Origin: Molanna angustata
Taxonomy: Eukaryota > Arthropoda > Insecta > Trichoptera > Molannidae
Assembly: GCA_963576475.1 (NCBI GenBank)
Contig: OY754969.1
Coordinates: 23,581,716-23,645,715, forward strand
Direction of reading: 5' to 3'
Length of the DNA stretch: 64,000 bases
Positions 1-13,314 of the stretch are shown one piece after another; the first letter of the stretch is position 1; each line of letters starts with the position of its first letter. Made by a program: the position numbers and the translations under genes. The notes beneath the pieces were generated by a model. It was not told where the DNA came from, did not search any database, and worked only from the letters and a program-made list of their open reading frames with translations.

Positions 1-899
1 ATATTGTTCCATTTCATCCGTCTATGGAGTTGATAAAGTTAGCACAGAGTAAATGAAAAATTAAGAACATTCGTCGAGAGGCCTTATCGGGAATTGTATA
101 TTTCACTGCGATAATATATTTTGTTGTTTTATGCTCTCAGAGAAGACATTCATTGTTTGAGCTGATGAATTATTCAACCAACAAATAAATACACAAAGCT
201 TATATCTATTATAATTTTCTCGTTTGACCTGGTTACCAAAATATAAGATGATATCTTTTTGCCTTCAATATAAGGTATACGAAACTTCATTATTAACATT
301 TTTTTGTATTCTTTTTTTAGCGTATATACACACACATTTTAATAAAACATCAGTCTGATTATACTAACAAAATGTTAGGAAAAATCAATAAATAATATAC
401 ATAAAACTGTTTGTACATCAAAGAGATGGAAAATCTTCTATTTGTTTTGGTTATATATGTATCATCTAATAACAATAGATACACATATTCAATAAGAATA
501 TGAATTTAAAGAATAAAAGTAGCTTTTAATTTAATATTAAATGATGGCACATAGGTACTTAGAAAAATTATGCATACAATTATTTATATATTCGCATTTA
601 CAGAAAAAATAGATGATCGTGAATTGAAAATGAAGCGTAAAAGGGAGTAAGTTTAAACACATTTTGAAACTTTTGCCCAAAATATTCATAAGAAAATTCT
701 GAAAAAAAACAGGAATGGAAAGATAGGGCGAGGTTATCCGTGAATAGGAATGCTTGACCATGTGAACGATATCCTTTCGTTACAGGCTTGAAAAACTGAT
801 GTACAAGAGGCGAAACTATCGCTTTTATTTGTGCATATTTACGAACCAAATATTATTATGTGTCGTTTCTGAAATACACAACAAAGGTTTACTTTTCGA
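1..899. other. AT-rich non-coding DNA
   Basis: I see no gene, RNA or recognised repeat in this stretch. The sequence is AT-rich with short homopolymers. The overlapping short reading frames around 540-850 are on one strand, show no family signature and have no supporting splice or codon pattern. Confidence 0.6.
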
Positions 900-1185
900 C
901 CAATTGGTATTATTTCGTTAACGTTTAATGCACCGCACCGCCTTGTCCGAGAGTTTAGTCAGTAGCTTGTTGAAGCAATCGAGTTCAGCTAACCCATTTA
1001 AAGTTTATGTTCTCGACTCGGAGCCGGCATGCATCAAACGATGGCAAATAATTATTTTCTACCATGAAATTTTGAAAGTTTCAAGCATTAAAGAGTAAAA
1101 CGTCGTCTGAAGCCCGCAAAAGCCCCTGAAATAGTCACCAGCGCCCCGGCAAGCTCTAATGCGGCGGTGGCTTGGTGAATATAAA
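900..1185. other. GC-richer block, function unknown
   Basis: This block is visibly richer in G+C and CpG than its surroundings (for example around 935-1040 and 1100-1175). It has no long open frame and does not match any other repeat in the window. It could be a conserved regulatory element, an old exon or a decayed transposon piece; the sequence alone does not decide. Confidence 0.3.
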
Positions 1186-1894
1186 CAAATAGTAGACTTA
1201 GTTAATTAAACTTAAATGTTTTACGGGTTCATGTTTTGTAAATACACAAGACTGTGACTTGTTTTATTATTTCTGAGGAAAAATACAAAATTGGATCCGA
1301 CTACTTATTATAATTAGTTACATAGTTTCATTACTAGAACGGATTTTCAAACAAAAATTATGGTTATTCTAATTAGATAAACTATTTTCTTGAAAAACTG
1401 TGAAGTACGAAATCTCTATATTAACAAATCATCCATGATGTAGGTATAATTATAGTTTCCGTCCAACAGCATGAGCCTTTTACCGACCAAGAAAAAATAC
1501 ACAAATTTGTTTTCAGATAGCCATAAGTATTCTCATTTTCCTAGGAAGCCCGTACACAACCAAATACGTATACTAAAAACTTAAATTCTACTGCACTTGT
1601 TACTATTTTTGGCACTTATAATGTGTGTCATGCCCACAAGGGAAAAATAATTCTATAGACTCATTTAATAATCAAAATCTGTTTTAAAATAAATGTAATT
1701 GACCTGGTTTAAGTTAAAGAATAAAAATATGATATTTATAAAATATAAAACGTAAAAAAAATAATAGATTTTATAATAATTATATTAAACTATTTCTTTA
1801 ATTTAATTTGCGTTTTTATACACATTTTGTGATACGTATTAGGGTCCTTAATGTTAGCGGGAATGATCATCAAATGAACTTGTTTATGTCTGGA
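1186..1894. other. AT-rich non-coding DNA
   Basis: I see no feature beyond AT-rich sequence and short A/T runs. Confidence 0.6.
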
Positions 1895-2400
1895 GTTGCG
1901 CTCTCAAATGCGAAATAATTTGACTATCTAGGGAGCAATATCATATGGGATGGCCGTTCGAAGAGAAAAGTATGCAGTCGTATCCACTTATCAAAACTCG
2001 CCTTCAACAATAATTCAAGATCTTCGAATCTAACAATATGGACCTAAGTAAAGTTAGTTTCTATATGGTTGTGAGACATTTTCAGGTGAAAAAGACCGTA
2101 GAAGATTGGAGGCCTTCGAGATGTAGACCTATCGAAGAATAATCGACATATCTTGGAGGGGCTATATTACAAATGATAAGGGTCCCAGCAAAATTGAAGA
2201 AAGCGGGCACATATTGAACACCATATCAAAAAGGCGTGCACACTGGATAGGCCACGTGTTGCGATATGAGGATATCTTACACGACTTCTTGGAGACATGA
2301 AGTGTTCCTCCTACACAGAGCTTAAGAGAGTCGCTAAAGACCGAGCGGATTTGAGGAAGAGATGCATCCAAACCAAAGAAGAAGATTAATGTAAAACTAT
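1895..2400 (+). pseudogene. Degraded LINE reverse transcriptase, C-terminal part
   Basis: The plus strand, read across frameshifts and stops, gives peptides typical of the region downstream of the RT catalytic motif in non-LTR retrotransposons. These are FDYLGSNIIWDGRS near 1920-1960, then LYG-C-ET near 2060-2080, LEAFEM and a YRRIIDISW-like stretch near 2110-2155, and RRAHWIGHVLRYED near 2230-2275. Several in-frame stops and frame changes show it is dead. The fragment ends in an A-rich tail near 2375-2400. The catalytic YADD region is absent, so this is a 5'-truncated insertion. It belongs to a different LINE family from the RTE-like copies elsewhere in the window. The clade is not certain. 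Confidence 0.7.
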
Positions 2401-5400
2401 TTTGAATAAAGTACTTCAGTAACTACCTAAATAAAAAAAACTATGTCGTTAAAAAGTAAAAATGTATGATAAGATTTAAAAAAAAAATTGCGATATCAAT
2501 TTCTCATTTTTCATAGACCTACAAACAGTTTATTGAGAGCGCCTTGTGTAAAATTGTTTAAAAACTACCGTAGTTCATAATTGAATCTTGGCTTTTAACG
2601 AGCTGAAAGTCATCTATGGCAGGAGAGTCAATTATTTCACAACCTCTATTCTCAACGAGAAAATCAGAGCCGTATTTCAAACAAGAATAATCTTGGTCAA
2701 TATTGGAAGCATTTTACGGTGCTTTTTATGAAATTTTATTTGTTTTCATAGAAAAATAATTTGTAATATGAATACTTAATATATAAATAGATATTATATT
2801 TCTTTCTGGTGGAGTTGACATTGTTAATTTCATAATATTACATCATGGCATTCCAGTCATTAAGCCACTGTGACTTAATGGAAAAATTATTCCAGGATCT
2901 TCAAGTTAAAAAATTAATCACGAAAACGAATTCAGAAAAGGGCATGTGGAAATGATGCCATGAACACATTAATGAAAATCAATTGTTATGGATAGTAAAT
3001 AATATCTTGTTTTTTTTTTAATTTTAATACCCAATTATTAAATACCTACATTATTTACATGAATAATAATTTAAATAAATTTTGTACACAGCATCTACAC
3101 AAAATTCACGTTTTAATTCGAAAGATGTGTATTTCTGATGATATATTTGTACAATGACAATATGCTATGTAAGCTTTTTTGGTCCATAAAACAGTTAAGA
3201 ATGTGCGATAGATTTTCGTATCCTAAGTAACATAATGGCCATATTAGCAATAATCAAGGTAGGTACCCTGTTCTGTTTCCAAAGCACGAAGAGTGAACAG
3301 CTATTTACTGTGTCAACCCTGGCAGGACTTACTTTATTTGTTGGCTCGAACTGGCAACCAACGACTATAGCCATTCTAGGGGATTTGGACTTTTAATCGA
3401 TTACTTGCAACAATATGTTGGTGCAATTAAAGCGGAAAAATAACACTGCATGATACAAAACACAATATTGTGAGATACCTATGAGTCTCATAGCAAAACT
3501 ATTTGATTTTTAATTAGCAAAATGAAAAAAAAACATGGTACCTAATAAAAAAGGCAGTACATATATAGGTTTGTTTATCCTAATACGTCCCCTAAAATAA
3601 GAGAACGGTAGTGCTAAAAAATCAAATCAATTTTTATTCTACAACTGTAATGTATTTTATATGTTTCTTTAATTGTAAAAATAAATATGAAAATAATGAC
3701 GGTATTTCTAGACATTTTTAGATTGATTTTTCCTTACATTATGTTAAGGTATGTAACATAATGTACACGAATAAAAAAAATAAAAGTAACTCCAATTTTT
3801 TTTCGTCTTCCGAATAAATTCATTGCTTTTATTTATTTATTTATTCCTCAATTATTTGGTACATTATTACATTCTACAAATGGCGGACATATTACCAGGA
3901 GGCAATTTATTCCAATCAGCCATCTGAGAAAAGGTATATAAATGAAAATGGAGTTTCGATATATATAAGCATACCCAGTGCAAAACAGAAAATGAAATTT
4001 TACACACATTCAAAATCTACACAATTTTATGACGAAGAACGTATTGCTGTTTGTTTGCTATTAGTAATATTGCCAATTTTTTAATATATTTTTTAAATTG
4101 ACGTCACGGAAATATTTTTCTTTAGGAGAGTAATAAATGTAACACCATTACTTCTTGACAACTAAAATGAGTTTTCAAAATTCTGGATAGAGTATGAATG
4201 CATATTTAATTACGTCGATATATACAGAAAATATAAAATAGTAAAAATGATAAAATTAAATGTGGAACCAACGCCATCGGGTTCTGAATAGGTTAAGTTG
4301 GATAATGCACCGAAATGAGAACAAACAAAGAGGAGTTATTTAATCAGGAGCTTTAAATAGGTTTACCTTTATTGTTTGTTGTAACAATAATAGTATATGG
4401 AGGGTGGGAAGCGGGAACTACTACTCGTACATTGTAACCCGATAGTGATTTCATTAATCGTCGGTAATAAAACCGTTTAAACCTACGGAACACAGAAATT
4501 TTAAAAGAAATAAAATAAAATATTGTTGAAATAAAAAAAATACATATTCCTAAGAAGGTACCTACCACAGAGTAATGAATATACAGAGGTGACACAAACT
4601 ATGACTTCAAGCCTGGTCTTAGTACAGTGGGTATCCAAACACATTCTATTTTTAAATACATATCGGATATTAATGACACATTTATATGTCAGTAAAAACA
4701 TTTTTGCTTTTTGAAATTTAAATCCCTTTGTCAACAACATGTTAGTACATTATGATATTAGCTTGAGTACTGTTTCAATATTCAATCCGAAGCATTCGAA
4801 AAATATTCAAATACGTTATATTGATTGCCATAAAGTGTAGGTGGCGTTAGGTACCAAGATATTTTGCTTTTGTCATATCTATAGATTATCGATCAGTGGT
4901 AGGTACCTACCTATTAGTGCAGCAAAAAGTTTTTTTTATATGACTAACATTGTCAAAAGAAAAATGAATTAATAAAACTTTTTTTTGAAAATATATCTAA
5001 GAAATTTGTCAATATAATGACTATTGTTTATTTAATATTAATGGAGTTGAAAAAAAATAAATCAATTATATCTCAATTATTCATACAAAATAACAAAATT
5101 GTACAAGAATATTTAGAAATTATCCAATTGTCTATTAGTTCAAGAGAATTTTTTTTTAGTTCTTTGTGAGATAGTGGAGTAGTGTTTTAATTCAAAAAAA
5201 TTGGTAATAATTAATAATACAGGTATTAAAAAAACACGACATTTACTAAAAGAACAGTAAGCATAAATAATTTTGATATATCATTTTGATATTATTATGA
5301 CAGAGCACACGTAACTGTAAAATGTGATTTTCCACATAAATTGTGTGAGTTGTCAGGGCGAAAGAGAGAAAATTAACACTTTTTAGGGCGGAATACCTCC

Positions 5401-6221
5401 CTCGCTGGCCCTTTTGTCCCATAAATCCCTCGTCCCAGTGTAATCCTACTGACATGAAATCCAATCATTTTTGTGGGATATTTCGACGATCCTGTATTTG
5501 CCGCCAATGACCGCAAAATTATCCCCAATCGGTTCAAAATAAACTGAACTGTTACTCAGCATTTTGAAAATAAACTAATATTATTACTCACTAGACCTTG
5601 TGGATCTCCGGTCAAGCGGTAAAATTACACTATTTGTTATATTTTGAGATGACAAACCATATTTTTGTTATTCGAAATATACTGAAAAGAGTAGTGTCTT
5701 CTTTAATGTACCAAAAGAGTTAGTATTATAAAATATGGTTTTAGAGAAAAAATATAAGGCATTTAAATTTCTAAAAACGAATAGGCAAGTGCAGGATTTG
5801 CAAGACAGAAGTTTTTCTATTCGATTAACTTGATTGAATCCACATTGTAAGGAAACGTTAATTAAAGTAAAACTTAATAAAAAATTGTTTTATATTATTT
5901 AATTAAGAACTTATCATAAACAAAAAATGAATTTAAGACAAAAATCAATTGTAGACAAAAGTATTGATGATATTGCTTATAGACTTGTTTGTTGGATGAA
6001 ATGTTATAACCGACAGAATTGTTTTACTGGATGCTTTCAAAAAAAATCAATTGCAACGTTCAAATCTAAACAATATTTTTACAGGATCTTATCTAAAAAA
6101 GTTAAAATTTATCTTAAACATTTAGTAGGAAACATTTATTATTTTATATGTAAGACGTCCTTGAGGTGGTTTCACAGAACAACGCGATAATATGTCTGTT
6201 TTATTATTATTACTATTCTCT
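2401..6221. other. AT-rich non-coding DNA
   Basis: This is a long stretch without a recognised gene. A reading frame at 5927-6190 (plus, 87 codons) is lysine-rich and matches nothing I recognise. The frame at 4353-4595 (minus) is equally unsupported. A GTAGGTACCTAC-type palindrome lies at 4899-4910. Short A/T runs are common. Confidence 0.55.
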
Positions 6222-6290
6222 TCTTATTCTTTCTCAGCCATCTCTCCACTGCTGGATGTAGGCCTCTTCTAAAACCTTCCACTCGTCTTT
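6222..6290 (-). pseudogene. LINE 3' coding tip (WRDG family)
   Basis: The minus strand encodes a LINE C-terminal tip reading E-W-K-V-L-E-E-A-Y-I-Q-Q-W-R-D-G followed by a stop. A second copy with the same ending lies at 35943-36145. Only the last few dozen bases of the element remain here. The match between the two copies is clear at the protein and DNA level; the upstream part is missing or too decayed to read. Confidence 0.65.
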
Positions 6291-7989
6291 TTTTTTATTA
6301 ATATTACCTATTATAATAACATTTTGTTGTTTTTAACGTTATCAAGAGCCCCATTTTCCTATTGTCGGAGATCAAACGTTATTCCATGGAACTATTAAGA
6401 AAACCATGGATGCATTGTGGTTTTCCCTAAAAACTATTTCCTCAAATATCGCTTGACATAATAGTTTCAGAATAATGTTTACTCGAAGTAAGAAAATTAC
6501 GACCCCGTAATCTCTTCAATAGTTACCTAGATATAATAGGTAGTTAGGTGTATGTCAGATTTATAATAAAATCGGGGTAAAATGAAACAGGGCATGTCAA
6601 TGGGTTGAGGTCCCTTCAAATTATTGCAAAATCCAATTGTGACGGTCAGTCATGCGTCGCCGATAGGTTTAAGTGGACTATTTAACAAAACCCTTTCACT
6701 GACGTACACGAAATCCTCTAGAGGCGGATTGGAACAATTATAATTAGTTAAATAATATTCGTATCCAAATTAATACTTGTCACATGCCTTATTCAACAAT
6801 TTGTCTTACGATTTATTAAAAAAATAACTGCCTTCTTGTGATCATACATCATATTTCCTTGAAACACAAAGTTCATTAACAATTGTTAATATAATAAGAT
6901 AATTAAAATTGCATTAAATGCAATTTGGATTGATTATTTTTTAGCTTACCAAGGAAATGAAATAATACAATTCGAATAACCGAAGAATCTTGAATAGGGT
7001 TTACTGTGTTGTTATAAGATTCTTGTGTGAATTTTGGTGTCTGGATTAATCAGGTTCGACGTCCGGTATGGTACGATGAAAGTCGCCACGAAAATTAAAA
7101 TAGTGTGCAGTAATCGATCTAACTTATTTGGAATGTAACACTGATTTATTGACCACGAAATGGTTCAATAGAATGAAAAAAAAAACTTATTTGATTGTCC
7201 TCGAACACTCAAGGAATTCATAATATTTTTGGAACTTAACTTAAGTTTTTAAGAATCAAAATGTCGTTTAAAAATCTTGACTCTTGATTTTTCAACAGAA
7301 TTTTATCTGTGTATTCATTCTAATCTCATCAAAGTCTAATTCATCCCTGTTACCGAATCATCCTGAAAAATGTCGCAAACTAGACAAATCTTCGATTGGT
7401 AACACTGGTTTGTGCGCTGGACTCCAATCTAGTTAATTCTATGATATCAGAATGTTTCCCGTACGATGACTAAGGATTTTATACATCATATATCTGTATC
7501 TATATAAAGTTGACCAATACAGTGTACAATATTTGTTCCTCTTATCCACAATTTCACGTCCAACAAATCGGACATTATACCCTGTTATGTATTTCGCATT
7601 ATTACGTTATATATTTACGTTGAAAGGATAATTTAGTTTAATGTATACAACAACATTCTTGCCGAAGGAAGATTTATTATCATTGTCATTTTATTGTGCT
7701 TCGGAAAATTAATAAAATCAAGGCAGAAAAAATAAATAAATGGTTTTGCCTTAGGACCAATATAATGTCAAAAAAAAGATAATAATATTACAAGGATACT
7801 TTCACAAAGATACATCCTTATAAAAATGATAAAAAATATTTATATCAAGGAATACGTTTTCATTTTATTTTCTTTTACCAAATCAAATCTACATTGTGTT
7901 TCTATATTTTATTATGTGTCTATTATAATTAATATAGAATATATACTAAGAATTCACAAAAGAAATGTTTTCAGAAATATTTCATGGAC
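6291..7989. other. AT-rich non-coding DNA
   Basis: No gene or repeat copy recognised. A moderately GC-richer patch lies around 6590-6730 without a reading frame. Confidence 0.55.
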
Positions 7990-7996
7990 TTAAAGC

Positions 7997-8023
7997 TGAT
8001 TGGTAACCAGAGGGGTTACCAAT
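7997..8023. repeat. Short perfect inverted repeat
   Basis: Two 11-base arms, GATTGGTAACC and its reverse complement, flank a 5-base spacer. It lies at the left edge of the GC-rich block at 8180-8633. Confidence 0.8.
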
Positions 8024-8029
8024 CAACAG

Positions 8030-8633
8030 TTACCAGTAAAGAGAGTTTACTATATCCCAAGTGGATATGATTTGAAATAAGAACACAAGGACAGTGGTTG
8101 AGAGAGAAGAAGAAAGAATGGTCAAAAGTAACAATGAGTATATTGATCACAATTAATAGTTTGCTTAAGGGTTAATTTACAATTGATGAAATAACTTACA
8201 AAGGAACTTTTCTCACGATGAGTAGGTATAACGAGCGAGTTAGCGGGTGTGTTCGAAGTGTCCGAATCTTCGCATGGTGAAGTACCATCGTGCTCGCGAG
8301 GTCGAGAGATGACCGGTGGTCGAGAGACGAAGTGTCGGCGAGACGGCGTGGTCGAGAACGGCGGCGTGATGTGACGAATCGAAGTGACGGAAATACGGAA
8401 ATGAAGTGACGACGTGTAGAGGTGTAGACTCCCTTAAATAGTGCTGCGCTGGGGGTAGCAAGTTCAATGTCCTCGAACTTTCTAGACTTATTTATTTGAA
8501 GTGTCATACCCAGTTGAGGAGTATTGTCACTTGTTTGACGTTGCGGGCGATGAACTCGGCCTAGCGATAAACAAATGTACTTGCCGTCGCTAGGCGCGCG
8601 CTCGAAAGAAATTTAGAGATGTGGCCTGCAACA
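8030..8633 (-). mobile_element. Candidate solo LTR or promoter-like GC-rich block
   Basis: The block 8190-8633 is much richer in G+C and CpG than the flanks. Read on the minus strand it begins TGTTGCAGGCC at 8633, has a TATTTAAGGG box at 8440-8431, and then a C-rich, CpG-rich stretch. TG start, TATA-like box and GC-rich downstream sequence fit an LTR retrotransposon LTR. I could not find a clean CA end, a target duplication or a primer-binding site, so the left boundary is a guess. A CpG-rich host promoter on the minus strand is the alternative. Overlapping minus-strand frames at 8196-8507 show no recognised domain. Confidence 0.3.
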
Positions 8634-8640
8634 TTCTTTT

Positions 8641-9600
8641 ATTATACATAAAAAAGATTCGAAGACAAAAAAACTGAATAATGTGTGTGTATGTACTATT
8701 TTAATTTCCCATTGAATTTTTAAAGCAGGTAGGTATTTAAAAATAATAAACTAAAGTCGGTAAGTAATTTGTATGAAACACACAAATATGCACAATTATT
8801 AACATAAAGTATATAAATTACTTTTTTTTTACTTAAGGAAACTCAAGCAATAAAAATCTCTCATTTTACTTTTATTTTAAATTAACGCATACAACATTAG
8901 ATAGTTTGATTACATGGATACATATAAACATCAATTATCTAAATCTTATGTCAATTACATGTGTCAAATACATTTTGTCATGTAACGCAAAAGAAACAAT
9001 AAATTTCAACACGTCTAGAGATAGAAAATCTGTCAAACAAATTTTTTGGTATGAAATTGAGGGAAATACTAAAATGGAATAATCGAGTTATTGTCAAACT
9101 TTAGTAAAGGAAGACAGAGCAGTAAGACTGCACAGGGTAGACAAGAAAGTTGCATCCATTTCAGAATCGTGAAAATGAGAGATAAAACAAAAGGTATAGA
9201 CGAAAGGGCGGGGAAAAAATTATCAAAAAAGTAGAGAACAGCGGACATACCGCACCGCACCACTCTGAAAAGTGAGAGAGATGGAAATGTAAAAATTTGC
9301 ATTTTAATGAAAGTCCCACGCGAACATAACAAGAATATCTAATTGCCGTGAAATTAAAGTGGAATAGTAGCGCCTGGGGGGAACTTGGATACAAAATTGA
9401 TTTCGAAAACTTCTAGACAATGTCAAGTTCGATACTAAATTGTCACAGATTTAGGAACGTTTCTAGTCATTTAAATAACAACCAGTAGGTACCAAAAATA
9501 AACGTGATAGTACCCTTCTTAACGAAACTCTAGTCAAATTCAAAAATAAAACGCTAACAAAAAGAAAAACTAAGGTATTCAACATAAATTACTCATTTCG
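8641..9600. other. Non-coding DNA, no recognised feature
   Basis: AT-rich sequence with a patch of mixed composition at 9100-9400. Two overlapping minus-strand frames there (9069-9394) show no recognised domain. Confidence 0.5.
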
Positions 9601-9655
9601 TTTTATTTTGTGTTGGCAAGCTTGCATAGTTGATAATCTACACAATAGTACACAT

Positions 9656-9817
<162 letters not shown>

Positions 9818-9818
9818 A

Positions 9819-9942
9819 TATAAACTTTCAGAATACAATCTCAGCATGATAAGTTAATAATCTGCAATAGTAAAATAGCCTTAGAAATTGCGAATTTACA
9901 ACTCCCCACTATATTCCCTTGGGGTAGTGAGGAGTAAAAATG
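9819..9942. repeat. Dispersed repeat with conserved hairpin, copy 1
   Basis: It starts with AAACTTTCAGAATACAATCT and ends in a hairpin whose arms are CTCCCCACTA and TAGTGAGGAG, followed by TAAAAAT. A second copy with the same start, order and hairpin lies at 60673-60782. A third site at 29845-29885 has a related hairpin only. The conserved hairpin near one end suggests a structured terminus of a small mobile element linked to CA tracts. Confidence 0.75.
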
Positions 9943-9965
9943 TAATTTTGTAGTAAGTAGGTACC

Positions 9966-9973
9966 TACCTACT
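9966..9973. repeat. Target site duplication, left (hAT-type element)
   Basis: TACCTACT, identical to 11409-11416 on the other side of the element. Confidence 0.9.
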
Positions 9974-11109
9974 CAGGGCCGGATAAACATGTTTTTGCGC
10001 CCAGAGCAATATATTTCAAACCGCCCCCCCCCCCCCTTCATTCTCAAATGTTTGGAATTTCAATATTATATTATGCAGTATATTATGCAATATTATACAG
10101 TAAAAATCAATATATCAATATAAACCAAAGAACAAAAATAAATTATAATTCTACCTATTCCTATTCATGTATGTAACGTATCCTGAGAAGTAGGCATTTT
10201 AAACTAAAACCTTAGGTCTTACAATTTTTAAAATATTGGATCATCACATAAACCGTTTAAAGTTAAATATAATTTAAAAGTCCTTTTAACTATCTCAAGT
10301 ATTATGTAAATAAACTAAACTTAATAACTAATGTTAACACTAAAAATATCATAAAAACTATTTTTAATTAAAAAAAACTCAATATAATTATCAAATTCCA
10401 GTAAAAATTTAAAATCACACCAAACTTAAAATAAAAAAAAACAAATCGCGATTCTAATTAACACAAAACACTAAATAAGTTCTTGGTATAATAAATACCT
10501 ACATAAATTAATATTAATAAAACGAGGTATGCCAATGAATTTTACACAAAACAGCACACGAAAACTCCCATTGATTTCGATACACTTTGCCGACTAGTAT
10601 TCCATCTAGTTATAGGTATATATTAAAATCTATCGTCTATACTAGACTCGTAAAAAATATGGACACGTGTTAACATTTGACATCAGACAGAAGAGAGAGA
10701 TAGAAACAATAATATATGAATAATTGAAAGAGTCAGGTGACGAGTCGGCGACCGAGATCGAGAAAATAAGTAAGTATGTCGCTAAAGTCGAAAGGGAAAA
10801 CTTCACTGAAATTATCATAACATTTCTAAAGAACTTCGTTTCCCTTTTTTAGAAAACCTTGCTATTAGTTGCTGACAGGTTCCGCTTATTGAAACGGCTT
10901 ATGTAGTTTCATTAACAAGCAATAAGAGTTCTTAGTATAATGTATAATTAAAGTTACTGTGGCGTGTAGCATCTGGAATGTTTTCAAACACGCCGCTATC
11001 ATCTCATATGAAATTCATTATCAAGCGCCCGGGCGATTTCAGATAGGGGGGCGCTGGCTTCATTATGTAGATAATTTAACACTTAAGCAAGTAAATTATT
11101 AGAATGATT

Positions 11110-11114
<5 letters not shown>

Positions 11115-11171
<57 letters not shown>
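11115..11171. repeat. (GT)n microsatellite
   Basis: About 28 GT units inside the hAT-type element. The ORF beginning at 11115 is a translation of this tract running into flanking DNA. Confidence 0.97.
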
Positions 11172-11174
<3 letters not shown>

Positions 11175-11240
11175 CGACTATATATGTTTACGAATAACAC
11201 GGTAATAGACGGACAAGATATTAACACCGCAGAATTTTAT

Positions 11241-11296
11241 CATACACACCATCACGCCGTGTCCCTTTCGGGGAAGGCAGAGAGAACCGAGTGCCA
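11241..11296 (-). mobile_element. RTE-like LINE 3'-end fragment
   Basis: The minus strand matches the last ~55 bases of the RTE-like family at 13898-14918 and 31 kb. It shows CGGTTCTCTCTGCC, a short hairpin and then GGCGTGATGG at the 3' end. It lies inside the hAT-type element, so it inserted later. A GAATTTT word occurs on both sides and may be a short target duplication. Confidence 0.7.
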
Positions 11297-11408
11297 TACC
11301 TGGGGAATTTTTGATTTATATAATTAACATTTTAGGATTTTAAGCGCCCTTTTTAGACAAGCGCCCTGATTTCTTGTTCCGGGTTGTTCTATGATTTATC
11401 CGGCCCTG

Positions 11409-11416
11409 TACCTACT
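11409..11416. repeat. Target site duplication, right (hAT-type element)
   Basis: TACCTACT, exact copy of 9966-9973. Confidence 0.9.
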
Positions 11417-13314
11417 ACACGATAACATCATTTTATTTATTTCGTAACGAAGTTAGAAGGTATTTTGCAGATCAAAAATTATGAGTATTGTAATTTATTT
11501 TTAATTATTAAATATCAACTAGCTATGCTTTGGAATTGTCCTGTCCAAACATTAATAATATGTACCTAGTTTGCGTATTTTTTTATCAATAAATTAAATA
11601 ATAAAATATTATTTTTTCACTTTGTCATTAAATATGGATGATGGCCATTGATAGACCGATAGCGGTCAGCGACTTAAACTTTAATAATGTTATCATTTAA
11701 TTTCACCAAATAATTTAGGTACCCACAGGTGTTCTTCATTTATATCAAAAATATAAAAATCATTTTACACCTGAAGAGACATTCTACATTCACAGATAAA
11801 ACTAATTTGAAACGGAAGCGAAAATACATAGGGAACGTAATGAAGCAAAAGAATATGGTTTGATTCAAAGGAATGTATAAAGCAAGGTATATCTACTTAT
11901 TTTAATGTCAAACACCCCTTGTATAAAACATCTCGGTATTTGAAAATCAAAAACAAATTTCAACCATTCATCCTTACAACGCAACCAATCAACGTTAGAT
12001 TCGCACCTGTTCCAACCGGAAACAGAAAATTTTGCCACCGGAAATGGAAGGAACGCCGTGCCGAGAGTGAAGGATTCAGTGAATCTTTGGGGAAAATACT
12101 ACACTAACATAGAAATATATCTCAGCTAAAATATGTTTAAATGTAAAAATGTGTATGTAGGTACTCACTTTTGAATGTTGAAAATTAGTTTATTGAATTG
12201 TAAAGATACCTATGTAAGTATATTAACTTGTGAGTTTACAACAGAAATAAATAAACAAGTTTCGAGTTGGAATTGAAAAGAAAAGATATTCTTATAAAAT
12301 ATATTACCTATAGAGGTACAGCGAAATGGTCTTCACAAAATAATTTGTATTAGAAATCTACAGATTTCAATGTAATGTCATAAAACATTTTCCAGACAGG
12401 TGTTCAAATGATTCAGAAAGTTTGGATATTTGTTATCATAGATATTATGTAGAAATCATAAAGAAATCTTAGTTATATGATAAAAAAATCTTAAACATTA
12501 TAAGTACCTACTTTGTGACATTATTTCAATTATTTGCAGCATTCTACATAGTATTATAAAAATGTGTTTTTTAGTACCTAGGTACCTACCTATTAAGAAC
12601 ATGCATACCTAATAAAAGAAAATGAAAAAAAAATAGCAAATGAATGGTAGAAAAGATGATATTCTAATGGAAAAGATTCAAAATGCAGTCCCAGGTGTTC
12701 AAAGGTATAACTAATAAATTTTCAAGAGCAAAACATTTCACTCGTGTGACTAACGGAATGTAACAGAGAAAGGAAAGACTAGGAAATGTGACAGGTCTCT
12801 TCAGAGACTACATTGTTACACTTTCTAGTCTGAATTTTTACCTGTTATAATGCAACATGATTCTATTTATGAATTATATTAAATTCAATACAAATAATTA
12901 TTAGAGATTGTTATAAAATGTGGAAATAAAATCATGACGGTATATTTGATTTCTAACTAGATGAAGAGATAGTTTGGCTTATAATTAAATAAAAATCAAT
13001 TTAAAAAAAATCTATTTAATTTAAGAAGATAAATCCAGTTTTTAAGATTGATAATATTCGTTTCATTTTCATAGAGGCATCTATATAATAATCGTAAAGA
13101 AATTTCGAAAATATTAAATAATATATACTGGTATATAAACGAAGCCTCGAGGGGTTAATTATAAAAATAATGTCAATGTTTTTTATAAAGTCATTACAAA
13201 TAATATATGGAAGCTCAACAAATAAGACAATTAGTATTGGACGCCATGTATAAAAATAATTATATATTATATATCAATGAATAAAACCGAAAATAAACAG
13301 GGAAAACAACGTAC
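11417..13314. other. AT-rich non-coding DNA
   Basis: No gene or recognised repeat. A small plus-strand frame at 11919-12107 has no family signature. A TAGGTACCTA-type palindrome lies at 12578-12590. Confidence 0.55.

Larger units (their letters stand above)
9974..11408. mobile_element. Non-autonomous hAT-type DNA transposon
   Basis: The element has 14-base terminal inverted repeats: it begins CAGGGCCGGATAAA and ends with the exact reverse complement. It is flanked by a perfect 8-bp direct repeat, TACCTACT. Short TIRs starting CAGGG plus 8-bp duplications are the signature of the hAT superfamily. The 1435-bp interior has no transposase frame, so it depends on a partner in trans. GCGCCC/GGGCGC words cluster near both ends (around 9998, 11025, 11050, 11343 and 11362), as possible subterminal binding sites. 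The interior carries a C13 run (10024-10036), a (GT)n tract and an RTE 3' fragment, so it has received later insertions. Confidence 0.88.
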
